In this document: in pieces, positions 1 through 11,326 of the stretch
How the letters are laid out: each line of letters opens with the position of its first letter
How positions within the stretch are numbered: the stretch's first letter is position 1
Source of the DNA: Patescibacteria group bacterium UBA6489
GTDB taxonomy: Bacteria; Patescibacteriota; Gracilibacteria; BD1-5; UBA6164
DNA length: 48,596 nucleotides
Assembly (NCBI GenBank): GCA_002435385.1
Contig: DJMN01000067.1
Location: 1 to 48,596 of the forward strand
Direction of reading: 5' to 3'
Translations under genes and position numbers: made by a program
The notes under the pieces: generated by a model
Database searches by the model: none
Told to the model about the DNA's origin: nothing
Seen by the model: only the letters and a program-made list of their open reading frames with translations

Positions 1-213
1 ACTCAATCCTTACAAATTGCTACAGATTGGGTTTCGTTATTTCCTGTTCAAGTACTCTGTATTGTATCTATTGCATTTACAATAGCTACAGAGTTTGATG
101 AAAATAAAATAAATATTATCGTTATAAAGGATAATATTTGCTTGAAAATTCTTCTAGAAAAAGAATATTTCATATCTCAGTCTTCCATGCTTACAAAATG
201 GTTAAATAAATAA
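1..213 (+). CDS. C-terminal end of an unrecognised protein (partial)
   Basis: The frame is open from the first base to a TAA at 211 and encodes 70 residues; the start lies upstream of the window. It ends in a charged helix-like tail (SSMLTKWLNK). No family is recognised. It converges with the SGNH hydrolase gene and is followed by a weak hairpin. No TGA-glycine codon occurs in it, so coding status rests only on the open frame and plausible composition. Confidence 0.4.
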   Translation, partial: TQSLQIATDWVSLFPVQVLCIVSIAFTIATEFDENKINIIVIKDNICLKILLEKEYFISQSSMLTKWLNK

Positions 214-243
214 AACCACTTATTTATAGTGATTTTTTATTTT
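214..243. terminator. Weak hairpin between convergent genes
   Basis: CACT and AGTG arms around an AT-rich loop, followed by a T-rich run on the plus strand. It sits between two convergent stop codons, where a terminator is expected, but the stem is short. Confidence 0.35.
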
Positions 244-278
244 TTTGCAAGACTTAAAAAATGATCTTTTTTTATTTT

Positions 279-893
279 TTAGTCAGTAATAAAGTTTCTA
301 ACTCTATCAAATATCTTCTCATGTCATTTAGTATTAGGATGTAATCAATCTTCTAAATCATCATCTTCCATTAGTCAAAATAAATCTATAAAATCAAGGT
401 TATTTTTATTACAATTCTCTTTTATAATTTCATTGTATTTTTTTATTTCTGAATTGAAGAATAGGAAGTCTCATCTTTCATCATTATTTACTACTTTTTC
501 ATCAATGTTTGTATTGCCTATAAATACAACTTTTTTGATTAAATTATCACTTTTACATATATTGATAATCTCTTTTATGTTTTTTCTAAACTGTTCCTTA
601 TTTACTCTAGGTTCATTAGTAATTGTATCAATACAACAATCATTTATTCATATTGCTATTACAACTGTACTTTCTTTTTCTTTTCAAGGTTCTCTTCTAG
701 AACATCCATCAAAAAAAGGTTGAAAGACTTTTATGATGTTGTTAGAAGTATAGGCTGACACTCAATAATTCATTAACATTTTATTGTATCAATATTTCTT
801 CCAAAGGTCTATTTTTAATCTATTTACCCAACCTCCTTTTTCATAATCCCAAGATCATTCTGATATACTATCTCAAAAAACTACTATTCTCAT
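279..893 (-). CDS. SGNH/GDSL-family hydrolase
   Basis: A 204-residue protein with the SGNH fold signature: block I FGDSIS at residues 6-11 with nucleophile Ser9, a block II glycine near residue 44, block III GIND at 82-85, and block V DGLH at 182-185 giving the Asp/His pair. Such enzymes are esterases or deacetylases acting on lipids, acetylated sugars or wall polymers. No signal peptide is seen, so it is cytoplasmic or carried on a particle. It lies beside the phage lysis genes, so it could be a phage receptor-processing or sugar-deacetylating enzyme; that role is inference. Several glycines are encoded by TGA. Confidence 0.85.
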
Positions 894-983
894 AAGCTTA
901 TTTTTAAAGGTATTATGTTTGTAGAATAGAAAATATTGTAAAAAATACAACTTTTTGTAATATTTAACTATTAGAATTTAATA

Positions 984-1784
984 ATGAAGAATATGGAAAA
1001 AACAAAAGTTTATAAAGATTTTAAGGAAAGTATACCCTGAACAGTTTTAGATCAAGTATTAAGTTCTACACCATGAATAAATGTAGCTTGGTGAATAATG
1101 AAGTCTGTTACCGATAATACTAGAAATATGAGAGTGTTAAGGTGAATAGAGTTTTTTGAATGAATAACGGATCCTAAGTTTGTAGAAGAACTAGGAGAAT
1201 CAGAGCAGGCATTAGATTGAATAACTATTTGCCTTGAACATGCAACCAAAGAAAGAAATAAGGCAAAAAGAAAAATCATAAAAAATATTTTTTTATGATT
1301 TTCTAAATTATCAGAAATAGAAAAGGAACAATTTAAATTAGAAAGATTGATTGATATTACCTCAAAAATTACGATTGATGAACTAGATCTATTAAAGGAA
1401 ATTAGTGTATGAGATTTTATAGTAAAATGAGCTCAAAAATATTATGAATATAATTATTATTTAGATTTCCACAAGCCTAAACCTGATCCTGAACCTGAAA
1501 AGATGCCTAATAATCCTGTATCTGATGATGGTAGACTTTCCCTTAGTGATATATGACAAACTACAATTAAGAAAACTAAAAATGACACTTGAATATTTCA
1601 TATAGATTTAATCTATTGACTTATAAGTTTATGACTAATAACAAAGATACCTATTGATAAAAAAGAAGACTGATTTCGTATACAAATACAACAAAATTTT
1701 TTATGAAGCAACTCAAAAAAATGATGTGAAATATGCTTACTCTCTTATTTATGACAAGAATTCATCAAATACATAACAGACTAA
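984..1784 (+). CDS. Hypothetical helical protein, possible superinfection or abortive-infection factor
   Basis: A 266-residue protein, one of few plus-strand genes at this end of the prophage. The N-terminal 160 residues are charged and helical. A Pro/Glu-rich linker follows (PKPDPEPEK), then a compact C-terminal part with the pattern LIYGLISLGLI ... LLSYLGQEFIKYI, resembling the C-terminal winged region of DUF4393-type phage-linked proteins. That resemblance is by eye and weak. Its last four bases overlap tail to tail with the amidase gene. Transcription opposite to the lytic genes suggests expression in the lysogen (a moron). Confidence 0.55.
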
Positions 1785-2500
1785 AGTTCTAAACTATTCA
1801 CTTTCTTAATTATTTCTTCAGAACTTTTTATATTAATTAAAACAAAATTCTTTAGTATTTTACACTGTTCCCTATTCTTTTCTAAGTATCTGTAAATTTC
1901 ATCTTCCCTTTTTTTATTTCTTTCCTTTTCTTCTGCTAGTTGCTTTTCTAATTCTTTGACTCTAGCTGAAGAATCTCATCTGAAGTTTAATAACCACTTT
2001 CATTCTTTCCATTCCTCAAAAGATTCACAATCAACAATTTTGAAAAAGTTATCAGTAATATCAACTTTTCTTTTAGTATAATCTTTATGTCTAATGACAT
2101 TAGAGTTAGGTATATTGTGCTTTTCTTGTAATCCTTTTACTAATTTATATAGTTTAATAACTTGTCTTTCTGTGTAGAAAGTTCCTCTAGATATGTTTTC
2201 AATTCATATAGCATATTCGTTCATGATATCCTCATATCATTTTATCAAATTTCAACTACCTGCATGCCGTAAAATGTAGTTATCCATTCATATTCTAGCT
2301 AAATCTCACCACATATCATTTACATAATGACATGAAGCTTTTCATCATTCAGAAAGCCGTTTAACTTCGTTTTCTAATGAAGCTTCATCTCAAGTATCGT
2401 GAATCATAATAAACTTACATTTATTTGTCTTTCAACTATGGTATTTTGTAACAACATCATATTTATACTCAATACCTTCCATTACTTCATCTTTGATCAT
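1781..2500 (-). CDS. Endolysin: N-acetylmuramoyl-L-alanine amidase (Amidase_2/PGRP type)
   Basis: A 239-residue zinc amidase that would cut the bond between MurNAc and the stem peptide at the end of the lytic cycle. Visible zinc and catalytic positions are His34 (IMIHDT), the HY pair at 58-59, GIE at 99-101, and RHKDY at 137-141 followed by Lys145 and Asp147, matching the family's H...GHRD...K.D pattern. Residues 185-215 form a charged coiled coil, probably for oligomerisation or wall binding. There is no signal peptide, consistent with release by the holin encoded just upstream. It is last in the lysis cassette. Confidence 0.88.
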
Positions 2501-2535
2501 AATTATTATTTATTAGAAAATAAATCTACTGTAAA

Positions 2536-3204
2536 CTAAAAGAAAATCTTGTTTACAGTAAAATATAAAAACATTCAAACTAAAACTATAAGTAACCAAA
2601 ACTTAGGTTTAGATCTATAGGGTCAAACATGTAAAATATAATCTAAAATACCAGGATTAATTTCAATAGAATTGTAGTGTTTAAGATAACCTAAAGTTTG
2701 TAAAACTTCTGTTGTGATTTGAGAACAAAAAGGACTCTCTTTATCAACAAACCAAAGAGTCTTTAATATTTGAGTGAATACAATAGAAGTAAATCAATAC
2801 CTATTCCCTTCCCTTTCTATACAATAGTCTAAAGCTTCAAGATACTTTCTTTTTGTAACTTCAAACTCCTTATAACTCCATTTTTCTTTATCATCTTCTA
2901 TAAACTTAAACCTTGTGCCTCAATCCACTTCTGAAGAAGAAAACCAAAGATTATATTTCTTAAAATATTCTATTCTTCTTTCTATTGGAATTTCTATGTT
3001 ATTTTTTCAAAAATAAACTTTTTCTATACCAAAAATTCTTGAAAATACAGCCAAATCATTTACATATTCAAATACTGATTCACTATGACTATTTCTTGCA
3101 TTCTTCCAGGGTAAGCCTTGTATTATTCTTTGTTGAAATCTTATAAGTAATCAAAAGATACTTTTTGAATTTCTGTAAGAGGCTGATTTTACTATATATT
3201 TCAT
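2536..3204 (-). CDS. Permuted papain-fold (YiiX/NlpC-like) protein with C-terminal membrane anchor
   Basis: A 222-residue protein. His40 in SHSES followed much later by Cys160 in SPFCSQITTEVL is the order of circularly permuted papain-fold enzymes (YaeF/YiiX, DUF830), where His precedes Cys. Residues 201-222 are a hydrophobic membrane segment. Family members are amidases or proteases, or bind lipid or wall peptides. Its place between holin and endolysin suggests a lysis role, for instance a membrane-tethered second hydrolase or a spanin-like factor; this is inference. The match to the family is by motif order only. Confidence 0.55.
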
Positions 3205-3206
3205 AC

Positions 3207-3656
3207 TTATTTTTTAGATTTTAAAATGTTTTCTAATAAATTTTGTATTATATCTCATAGCTTTTTCACAAGAATTGAAACAACATCTAACTCAGGCAGA
3301 ATAACACCTGTTCTTATTGCATAAATATTCCTAGTCATAGAGTAAAACTCTACCATGATTAATATAGATAAAGCAGAAGTTAAATATGTTTCAGGATCTA
3401 AATTATTAGCCTTAATTACTAAGGATAAACCAAAAACTAACATTACGGTACTCCCCTTTTTTATAGCTCATAGCCAAGCATTATAGCTTGTGATATTATC
3501 TTTTTTAACTCTAAATTGTTTTCAGATTCACAGAAAAAAGTCAAAAATCATCAAAATAGACAAAACCATAAATTGAAATTGTGGAATTCCTAAAAACTCG
3601 AACACAACAACAGCTCATGTATAACCTAAATATTTCAAAATTGTTACTTCTTTCAT
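3207..3656 (-). CDS. Phage holin
   Basis: A 149-residue membrane protein. Two hydrophobic segments near the N terminus (about 10-45, around MVLSILMIFDFFLGIG) and two more at 70-110 match the layout of the phage holin 4 / toxin-secretion holin family, including the Asp in the second segment. It would permeabilise the membrane and release the amidase. It lies 2 bp after the preceding gene and just before the papain-fold and amidase genes, a classic lysis order. Confidence 0.75.
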
Positions 3657-3658
3657 TT

Positions 3659-4216
3659 TTAAGCTGTTAAATTACTAATCTCTAAATTACAAGCCTCTCT
3701 TTGTTCTCTTATCCAATTAAGTATATTTTGTAACTCTTGAATTTCCCCTTTTTCTTCATCTGTATAGTCTCTATTATTATCTAACTTTGCTAGAGTATTT
3801 ATTTCGGTCATTCTAGCCTGTAAATTATTCTGAGTGTGTAGAGGATACTTGGCATAAATTAAGTCTTGATATTTCTGTTTTATTTCTGATTCTTTAATTT
3901 TGTTATCAATATTGAGATTGTTCTCTGTACTAAGTTTTATAACTTCTCAATTATTTATTTCACAGTCATATCACATCCTTTGCATGTTTTCTAACTCTTC
4001 TTGTAAAATATTTTCCTGCTCAGTTTGTTGTTTCAATTCTTCTTCTTGGAGTTTTTGTTGATACTCCTGACTGTTTTCATACTCAATTAGTTCTCCATTC
4101 TCAAAAAATGGATTATCTAACTTATCATTTTCAATCTGAGATATTTTATTTTTATCAAAAGCTATTTTGGTTTCTGAAATAGCTGTTATTTTATTATTTT
4201 CTATATAGTAAAACAT
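3659..4216 (-). CDS. Hypothetical phage protein between tail fibre and holin
   Basis: A 185-residue protein. It starts MFYYIENNKITAISE, then has a long Glu/Gln-rich coiled coil (about 45-80), and ends with a second helical region rich in charged residues. The gene position, directly after the collar-domain fibre, is where tail-fibre assembly or small tail-tip accessory proteins are usually found. The N-terminal beta-like segment plus coiled coil would suit that, but no family is recognised. Confidence 0.6.
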
Positions 4217-4220
4217 AATT

Positions 4221-5360
4221 TTAATACTTAATGATATGATTAATGGTTAAATAAGGTTGTAAGTTATTATTATCTGAAGAATTACCAGAAGTTAAATTTC
4301 TATTGTTTGGTTGATTTCAGAATTGATAATTACTAGTTCAATCAGTTCTACCAATTAAGTTGTATCATACACTGTATTGTTGTGGAGGTGTTCCCCATCA
4401 ATCTTTTGGAATTGTTGTATCATGTGTATGCTCCACTGTTTCAGCTCATCAATTTCCTCATAATGTAGAAAAAGTTCAAGAGTCTTTACCAACAGGAACT
4501 CTCCCCCTTAAATCTGGTATATTAAAAGTAGTACTTCAATCCCCTACTCCATAAGTCGTTCAAATAATAGCAAATAGATCTGCATAATTTGTCCTGCTAA
4601 TCGCTGAACCATCACAAATAAAATAACCTGAAGGAGCAGAGGCTCAAGCCCACTGTTTTATAACTCAAGTAATATCTGCAGTAGAAATTACAACAGCATT
4701 TTGACTGGAGTATTGCCATACATCTAGAGTTGAGTTGTATACCAGTGTTGCGATTCCTCAAGCACTCCAATCTCAGTCGTCTAATATAGCGGTTCATTGA
4801 TTCTTCTTAACTGCTTTAGCTCATATTCAATTTAGATTCAAGGTAGCAGGTCAGGTATTGGCTACATCTGATTTTATTCTTACGGTTAATCAATCTGTAT
4901 AAGTTGTAATCCCCTCTATAGTAGCCTCATAATCATCATCACCAGTAGAAGAAGCTGAATATACTAATTCTGATTTTCTAACTTCTAGTTTTGTTGCATA
5001 AGTTTCTGGAATATTCTCATAAACTTCAATATATAAAGAACTTATATCTTCAGCTGTGAGATTGTTTGAAAAAAAGTCTCAACCATTAAATTCTAAAGGT
5101 GTTTGGGTTTCTTCTGTAGAATTCTTGTTCAAAGGGCACGGTTCTACAGCTCTTTCAATTCATATAACATTACCAGTAATACTAGTAACTTTGATTATTT
5201 CTCTTTGAGTAATAACCTTATCTACTACTTTAAATAAAGTTAATTTCATTCATATTTTTAGTAGTGCTTCTTTTCATCAAGAAACCTTCATAATTTCATC
5301 AGTTGGAGCAACTGTTCAATCTATTTCTCAGTCTACATTATTTTCTATAACTAAAGACAT
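4221..5360 (-). CDS. Tail fibre with C-terminal tail-collar domain
   Basis: A 379-residue virion protein. The C-terminal third is a clear phage tail collar domain: APSGYFICDGSAI, then TTFNIPDLRGRVPVGKD, GAETVEHTH and a final LQPYLTINHIIKY. The N-terminal part is beta-rich and probably attaches to the baseplate. These proteins contact the host surface. Many glycines, including some in the collar motifs, are TGA codons. It is the first gene of the unit that continues into the lysis cassette and has its own promoter-like element about 30 nt upstream. Confidence 0.88.
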
Positions 5361-5373
5361 TTTAGGATAACTA

Positions 5374-5410
5374 AAAAAGTATATGCTTGAATATTAAGCA
5401 TATACTTTTT
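5374..5410. terminator. Strong bidirectional hairpin terminator with a -10 box in its loop
   Basis: A perfect 15-bp stem (AAAAAGTATATGCTT with its complement) and a 7-nt loop at 5389-5395. The A/T ends allow termination on either strand. In minus orientation it follows the tail gene that ends at 5424 and precedes the fibre gene. The loop carries TAATAT, the -10 of the promoter-like element at this site. Confidence 0.75.
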
Positions 5411-5418
5411 AGGGACAC
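5391..5418 (-). promoter_or_regulatory. Late promoter-like element 1 (GTGTCCCT / TAATAT)
   Basis: On the minus strand GTGTCCCT (5418-5411) stands 16 bp, counted from the end of the GTGTCC hexamer, before TAATAT (5396-5391). The latter is 30 nt upstream of the fibre start. It is one of seven related elements in the late region. Confidence 0.6.
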
Positions 5419-5423
5419 ATTTT

Positions 5424-6233
5424 TTAACTAGTTTTTAATTGTTTTATTTCTCAAATAAGAATATTCTTTTTATTTAATGAAAAATCTAGTTTGGTTATTT
5501 GTTCTTGGTCAAGATTTAAAAAAGTGTCTGTATTGACTATTTTTACTAAGTCTCATGCATTTATATCTTGTGTGGTTTGCACTTCTAAGTCAGCATTAAT
5601 AATTCAAGTTTCATCCTCTTCCGTTTCATTTAGAAATATATCTCTTCAGAATTTTAATAAGTGTTTTTTAGTGAAGGTGTCTTTTATTTCTCAAAATTGA
5701 TTTATAAAAAATTTTTTATTTTCAAATAGTTTTTGTAAGGCTCATAATAGATTTCAGTTTATTTCTAGATTAGGGGCTGTAGATGTATCTTGTATTAAGT
5801 TTTTAAAAATACTTCCTCATACAAAATCCATATTACAAGAGTTTGTATCTAAATCAGAGATTATATCACTAACTATACTTTGATAGGTTCATGTATAGGT
5901 TTTATTCACTTCTTTTTTAACAAATAAATATGCTAAACTTTCACATTCAAGGATAATTCACTGAGTGGTTCAATTGTATTTTCTTCTAATTTTATTAATA
6001 ATTCAAGAAAATTTTAGTAATCAATTTTTATATTTTTCATTATAAATACTATATTCAAATAGATCTCAAGGTTTATAATCTGTATTATTGTAATCAACTA
6101 ATAAATCAATATCAAAGCCACCTTGTCAGCTATTTAAATCTTCAGAAAAGTTTAAGGTATTACTGTTTGAAACAATATAAGGGTTTATCTCAAATACTTT
6201 AGTTCAGTATATTTTTATTTTTATATCAACCAT
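5424..6233 (-). CDS. Phage tail protein (distal tail / baseplate hub-like)
   Basis: A 269-residue mostly beta protein downstream of the Dit-like gene. The N-terminal half (DIKIKIYGTKVFEINPYIV, then GDLFEYSIYNE, GIINKIRRKY) resembles hub and tail-associated proteins that bridge tail tube and fibre. No lysozyme or peptidase motif is visible. It starts 1 bp after the preceding stop, so it is co-translated with the Dit-like gene. Function is inferred mainly from gene order. Confidence 0.65.
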
Positions 6234-6234
6234 C

Positions 6235-7167
6235 TTATAAATATATGTTATCATAAGTAAAATAAATACTGTAGCTATTTACTGTAGCTCATATGAAGTT
6301 AACTTTTATAGGGATAGGTTTATCTAAAGGGAAAGGCATAAATTTTCCTTTAAAATCTTCTATTTCAGTATTTCATACAAATATTTCAGATTTTTTCCCA
6401 TTAAAAACCACTTTCTCTGAAGTTTCAATATTACAATCCATTTCAACTTTGTATCAGTCCACTTCAAGCTCTATTGAAGTAATGGTTCAATCTATTTCTT
6501 TTATATCAATTAAAGTATTTAAATATGGTGCAACATGTGCATCACTTATAAGTATAGCTATATCTAAATTACCTGATATATTTCTATATGCCTTTGTGTT
6601 TCATGATGGCTTTTTAAAATTAGGATCAAGGCTTAGTAGGTTTATTGTAACTTCTGTCCCCTTATAACTAAACTTACTAACATCAATATCATCTAATTCT
6701 ATATTCAATTCAGTTATCAAATCACCTTCTTTTTTTATCAATTTAATCCCCTCATAGTTTAGAGCTCTTTTTAGAGAGGATATCTCTTTTTCAAAGTTAG
6801 AAATATCCTTAGATCTAATCTCTATACTAAATTCTATTTCTTTTTTAGAAAATCTTATCCCCTGTATTACTCAACCATTTAAAATAGGATTATCTCAAGA
6901 TTCTATTTCCTTTTTTGCTAAGCTTTCTACGTCTGTATCAAGTAAAATATTTCAATACATTATCCTTTTTCATACTCAGCATATTCAACTTTCATATGTA
7001 CCAAAGGTTCAGATATTAAAGTACTGACCAAGTGGTGTTTTTATAGCATATTTAGTGGTCTGAGAAGATGAAAAAGAAGAAATTATCTCACTATTATCCC
7101 CTGTTGTATTATCTATTACAGTATTATAATTTAAATTAGAAGAATTTATTTCTATATCGTTTAACAT
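6235..7167 (-). CDS. Distal tail protein (Dit-like)
   Basis: A 310-residue beta-rich protein directly after the tape measure, the standard place of Dit in siphoviruses. A motif-like stretch at about 43-60 (KTPLGQYFNIGTFGTYES) precedes a ring-domain region, and the protein ends SYSIYFTYDNIYL, like the last strand of Dit proteins. It would form the h-shaped ring at the tail tip to which fibre and hub attach. Assignment is from order and fold impression; the sequence is diverged. Confidence 0.65.
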
Positions 7168-7179
7168 AATGATTTTTAT

Positions 7180-10100
7180 TTAATAAATATTTCAACTAGA
7201 TTCTGCTCTAGCTATTTGCTTAGCTTGTAATCTTGCTTGTTTCCTTATATCAACACTATTATCAATAGTGTTATTGTTTACAATATTTATTGTTTTAGTA
7301 ACAGAGGTAACCTCTCATGTTTCTGAGTCAGTTTTTTCAAATGTAGCAGTAAATCAATTTCAATTAAATCAAAGTGCTGCCATCTCTGCAGCAACTCTTC
7401 TGGCATCATCCAAGAGTCTAGCATTTTCTCATATTCTCTTATTAATTTCGGTTACTATAGTTCAGGTGAAAAGCTGTTCTCATTGCACTTTTAAGTCAAT
7501 TATTTTCTTGAATTCTTTCCCTTCAGTTTCTAATGCTTCTAGTTGAACTTTTAACTTTTCTTCTATTCCTTCTTTTTCTTCTTCATACTTACTTAAAATT
7601 TCATCTGTTACAGTTTTTCATTGTTCACTTCTAACTTCATCTAAACTTTCTGTATTTATGTTTTTATCTACAACTTTTTCTTCTTCATCTAAAGCAAGTA
7701 GTTTTTTCTTTAATTCATAAGCCTCAGCAGTTAAGGTATTTTGTCTTAAAATTCTGTCGTTTAATCAATCTAGTAACTTCTTTCTTTTTTCCTCTAATTG
7801 TAACCTTTGTTCCTCTCATAGGCTACCTTCTAATTGTACATCTATATCCTTTATATCTTTGTTTCTAGATGTAAGTTGTGGATCTTCTAATTTTGAAGCT
7901 TTTTCTAAAAGTTCATATCTTTCTTTCTCAATTGCTAGTTTTCTTTCTGCAATTGATGTGTCTTTATCTTCAGTAATTTTCTTAGCTTCTTTTTGTAAGC
8001 TTTCAATTGATTCTTTTAGTTTTTGTATTGATTTTTCTTCCTCTTCAAAAATCTTAATAGATATATCTTTTAGATCATTTTTATAATCAGCTATTTTTTT
8101 ATTAATTTCAACTTGTTGCTCCTCACTTAGGTTAACATCTTCTTGTAAATCAAACAGTTGTTTAACCGCTTTAGCTTTTAGTTTATAGTTCTCTAGTAAG
8201 TTTTCATCTAATCATTCTTGTTTACTTGAAGTTTCTTCTATATATTTCATACTTTCTTTAAAAGAATTTTCTTTAATTTCTTCTAGTCTTTGCTCTTGTT
8301 CTGTTTTTTCTCAGTTATATCTTTTTGAAAGATTTTGTAATTGTATTATTTGCCTTTTTGTTTCATTAAATCATTCACTTCAAAATTCTAGTTTAGCCAA
8401 TTTATCATTAAGCTTACTGGTTTGTTTTTCTACTGAAGACTGTGTTTTATACTTATCCTGTAGCTTTTCTAATTCTGATAATTCTTTTGCTATGTTCTCA
8501 ACTTCATTTTTTATATTTGGTATTTCTGACTTTATTCAATTAGCAACTGCTTTTATTAAATTTTTTCACCATATTGATTGATCTAATGAAAGAGGTCACT
8601 CCTTAGTTGGAGATTCTACTCATATGTAATCCTTTATTTTTTGGGCTACTCATCTAGCAACATCTCATACTTCTTTTATTTTACTTCTAACTCAATCTAT
8701 AAGCGAATTTATTAAATTTTGTCAGTATTGTTTAAAATTTGGTACAAAATTTCCTATTATAGATAAGGCTCAATTTATAGTGTCTGAAATAATATTTTTA
8801 AATAGACTTGAAAAAGTTTTTGTTATTCATTGAACTCACTCAAAAGCTCATTTAAAATCTCACTTAATTAGAGATGAAAATATTTTTATAGTATTTCATA
8901 CTATTCACAATACTCACTTTATAATAGAAAGAATATTTTGAAATGAAACTTTAACTACATCCCATATTCATAAAAATACTCCTCTTAATAGTTTTCATTC
9001 TAAACTTAAATCCTCACCAGATTTTGAAAAGAAATTTATAAATCATGATATTAGATCTATAGAAAAAGAAGTGAAAGTTATTATTACATCTAACAAACCT
9101 GAAAAGATTAATTTAGCCTCATTTCAAAATTTCTCATTTAAATATAAAATTAGTTCTCATATTTTATCTTTTAATTGAGTAAAGACAGGCAATATGTTTA
9201 CCCATAATTCTAGAACCTTATCTTTAAATCATCCTATATTTTGACTATATGCTACTCACAAAGCAGTTAATCATGCTATTACTATTCATATGGGAGCTAC
9301 TACTGTTCACAGTACTCAAGCTATTGTAGCTAATCAAGGTAACAGTGTTGTAATGGCAAAAGCAACTCATCATAACACTACGGCTAATCATCATAAAGCA
9401 ATTGTTAATATTCATAATGTTGTTGAAAGCTTTGGATTTTCTTCTATAAAATTAATTAATTTTTCTATTAATGGAGTTAATACTCATGTAAGCTTTTCTA
9501 CTACTGGTAAAAGTAATTCTCAAAATTTATTCTTTAGGTTTTCTATTGAAGCAGATAATTTGGCTTTTTTTTCTGCTACGGTGGTTTCTATTTCTCATAA
9601 TGCTTTGAGTTCATCTTTACCTTGAGATACTACTTTATTTATCAAAGCTTGTTTTTTCTCTTCATCTGTTAATTCTTTAACTGTTTTTCAGATACTTTTC
9701 GCATATTCTTCTTGAGCTGAAGAAACCTTTACAGTAATTCAAAGATTATCAAGAATCATTGCACTTCATCTTCATAATCAAGTTACAATATCATCAAAAG
9801 CTTGGGTGGTAGAAATTCCCATATTTTTAGCTTTTACTCTTGATATTTCTAATAATGTATTTAGGTCATCTTGATTCTTAACAACTCATAAAGACATAGC
9901 TTTATTTGAAGCTAACATTAAATTGTACTCACTAATAGCTCATTTAGATGTTTTCTTTAATTGGTTTAAGGATTCTTCTCAATTTATATTAAACCTTTCA
10001 GTCATTCTGTAATAAGCATCTGATACCTCCTTGCTTTTTCATCATAAATCTGAAAGTTGATTTATTCAATCTATTATTCTTCTTCATCATAACATTGTGA

Positions 10101-10614
10101 AAGCTGAAGATATTGCAGTTCATATTTTTCAAAAAGTTTTACTAATTCAACTTCATAACTTATCAAACTTTTTTTGAAGTCTAGATGTTGTTGTATCTCA
10201 AATATTTTTCAAATTCTTCATTCTCCTCTTAGCTTCTGTTAAACTATCTGAGACGTTCTCTATTTCTTTATCTAGTTTTTTATAATCGCTTGACTCTGGT
10301 CAATCAGCCTTTTCAACTTCTTTTTGTGCTTGTCTTAATAATTTTAATCTAACTTTAGTTTCTGTTATTTCTGATTGTAGATTTTCAAAAGTAATTTTAT
10401 CAATTTCAACTCATGTATCTCTTGCAAATTTTTGGAAATCTCCTTTTATACTATTTAGAACTTCTTTAATTTTGCTATCATCTATTTTAGGTGTTATATC
10501 ATTGTTTTTCTTAGTTCTTTTAGTGGATTTTTCAAGCTCTTTTTCTAGGTCTTTCATTTGCTTGATTACTTTCTTTTTCTCAAGTGCTATATCAATGTAT
10601 ATTGTCTTTCACAT
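7180..10614 (-). CDS. Tail tape measure protein
   Basis: A 1144-residue protein, the longest gene here, whose length would set the tail length. It starts with a coiled coil (1-140) and continues as helical segments. A strongly hydrophobic stretch at about 400-460 (TTLGILTIALGGLAVVLGG and onward) is typical of tape measures that cross the cell membrane at DNA entry. A long charged coiled-coil region spans about 690-1020. The second codon is TGA, so the protein begins MGKTIYIDIA. A promoter-like element lies 29 nt upstream. Confidence 0.92.
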
Positions 10615-10643
10615 AAAATTTAAATCAATAATTAATTGATTGT

Positions 10644-10671
10644 ATATTAAAGTAGAAGACTATAGGGACAA
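10644..10671 (-). promoter_or_regulatory. Late promoter-like element 2 (TTGTCCCT / TAATAT)
   Basis: On the minus strand TTGTCCCT (10671-10664), a 16-bp spacer after TTGTCC, then TAATAT (10649-10644), which ends 29 nt before the tape measure start. Here the terminator hairpin lies upstream of the element rather than around its -10. Confidence 0.6.
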
Positions 10672-10675
10672 AGAC

Positions 10676-10705
10676 TAAAAAAGACTAGATTAATCTCTAG
10701 TCTTT
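10676..10705 (-). terminator. Rho-independent terminator after the lipoprotein gene
   Basis: A 10-bp stem (AAAGACTAGA and its complement) with a 6-nt loop, followed in minus orientation by a T run. It lies 15 bp past the lipoprotein stop codon. Confidence 0.7.
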
Positions 10706-10719
10706 CAGTATATAAAATG

Positions 10720-11241
10720 TTACTTTAATTTAAGTTCTAATTCTTCTTTTAAATTTGTTTTGTTGAATATGAGTGTAGCTCATTCTTGTAACTCAGATAG
10801 TCAAGTATCAAATAAATAAAACATCTCTCAATCCTTTCAGGGGTTAAGGTTATCTATACTTTCTAAAGTTGCAACATTATATTTATATCAATTATTTTGT
10901 AACTGAATCCATCATTCTGTAACTCATACTCCAGAATTAACATTATAAGGCTCTTTTCATATATTTTTCAACTTTAAAGTTACTTTTTGTATTCATTCAG
11001 ATTTTAAATCATCAAAATCACTTTTATATTCTTTGATTGTTTCAACAGATATAACACTTATTTCAAGTTTTTTATCTGCAGTATCTCATTTCTCTATAAT
11101 TCATACTGTGGGAATTTCTTTAACTTCATTATTTTCTTCTATTATATCCGTCTTTAAGTCATTAATTTCATTTTGTGATTCATTTCCTCAACAAGAAAAC
11201 AATAAGATAGAACTCAACAAAAATACTAATACTTTTCTCAT
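10720..11241 (-). CDS. Phage-encoded lipoprotein
   Basis: A 173-residue protein with a type II signal peptide: MRK, a hydrophobic core, and lipobox LLFSCGG with the lipidated Cys at residue 17. The mature part has a charged linker followed by a beta-sandwich-like domain (KVTLKLKNIGKEPYNV), as in DUF4352-type lipoproteins. A lipoprotein inside a tail operon suggests a superinfection-exclusion protein that blocks DNA entry through the tape measure, as known for the lipoproteins of some Gram-positive phages; this role is inference. Confidence 0.75.
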
Positions 11242-11326
11242 AAGAAATATTTTAAAAAATAAGATATAAAATTTATACTTTAAATACTAAAAAATACAAA
11301 TAAAAATCAGCTAAAATAGGTAAAAT

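Noticed and set aside
433..723. Plus-strand open frame of 96 codons
   Set aside because: It is antisense to the SGNH hydrolase and shows no protein pattern.
1..3000. Left attachment site
   Set aside because: No copy of the tRNA-Cys 3' end was seen in this stretch; it probably lies outside the window.
6293..6667. Plus-strand open frame of 124 codons
   Set aside because: Antisense to the Dit-like gene; low-complexity Ser/Phe/Ile composition is the usual reverse image of an AT-rich gene.
9290..9625. Plus-strand open frame of 111 codons
   Set aside because: Antisense to the hydrophobic middle of the tape measure gene.
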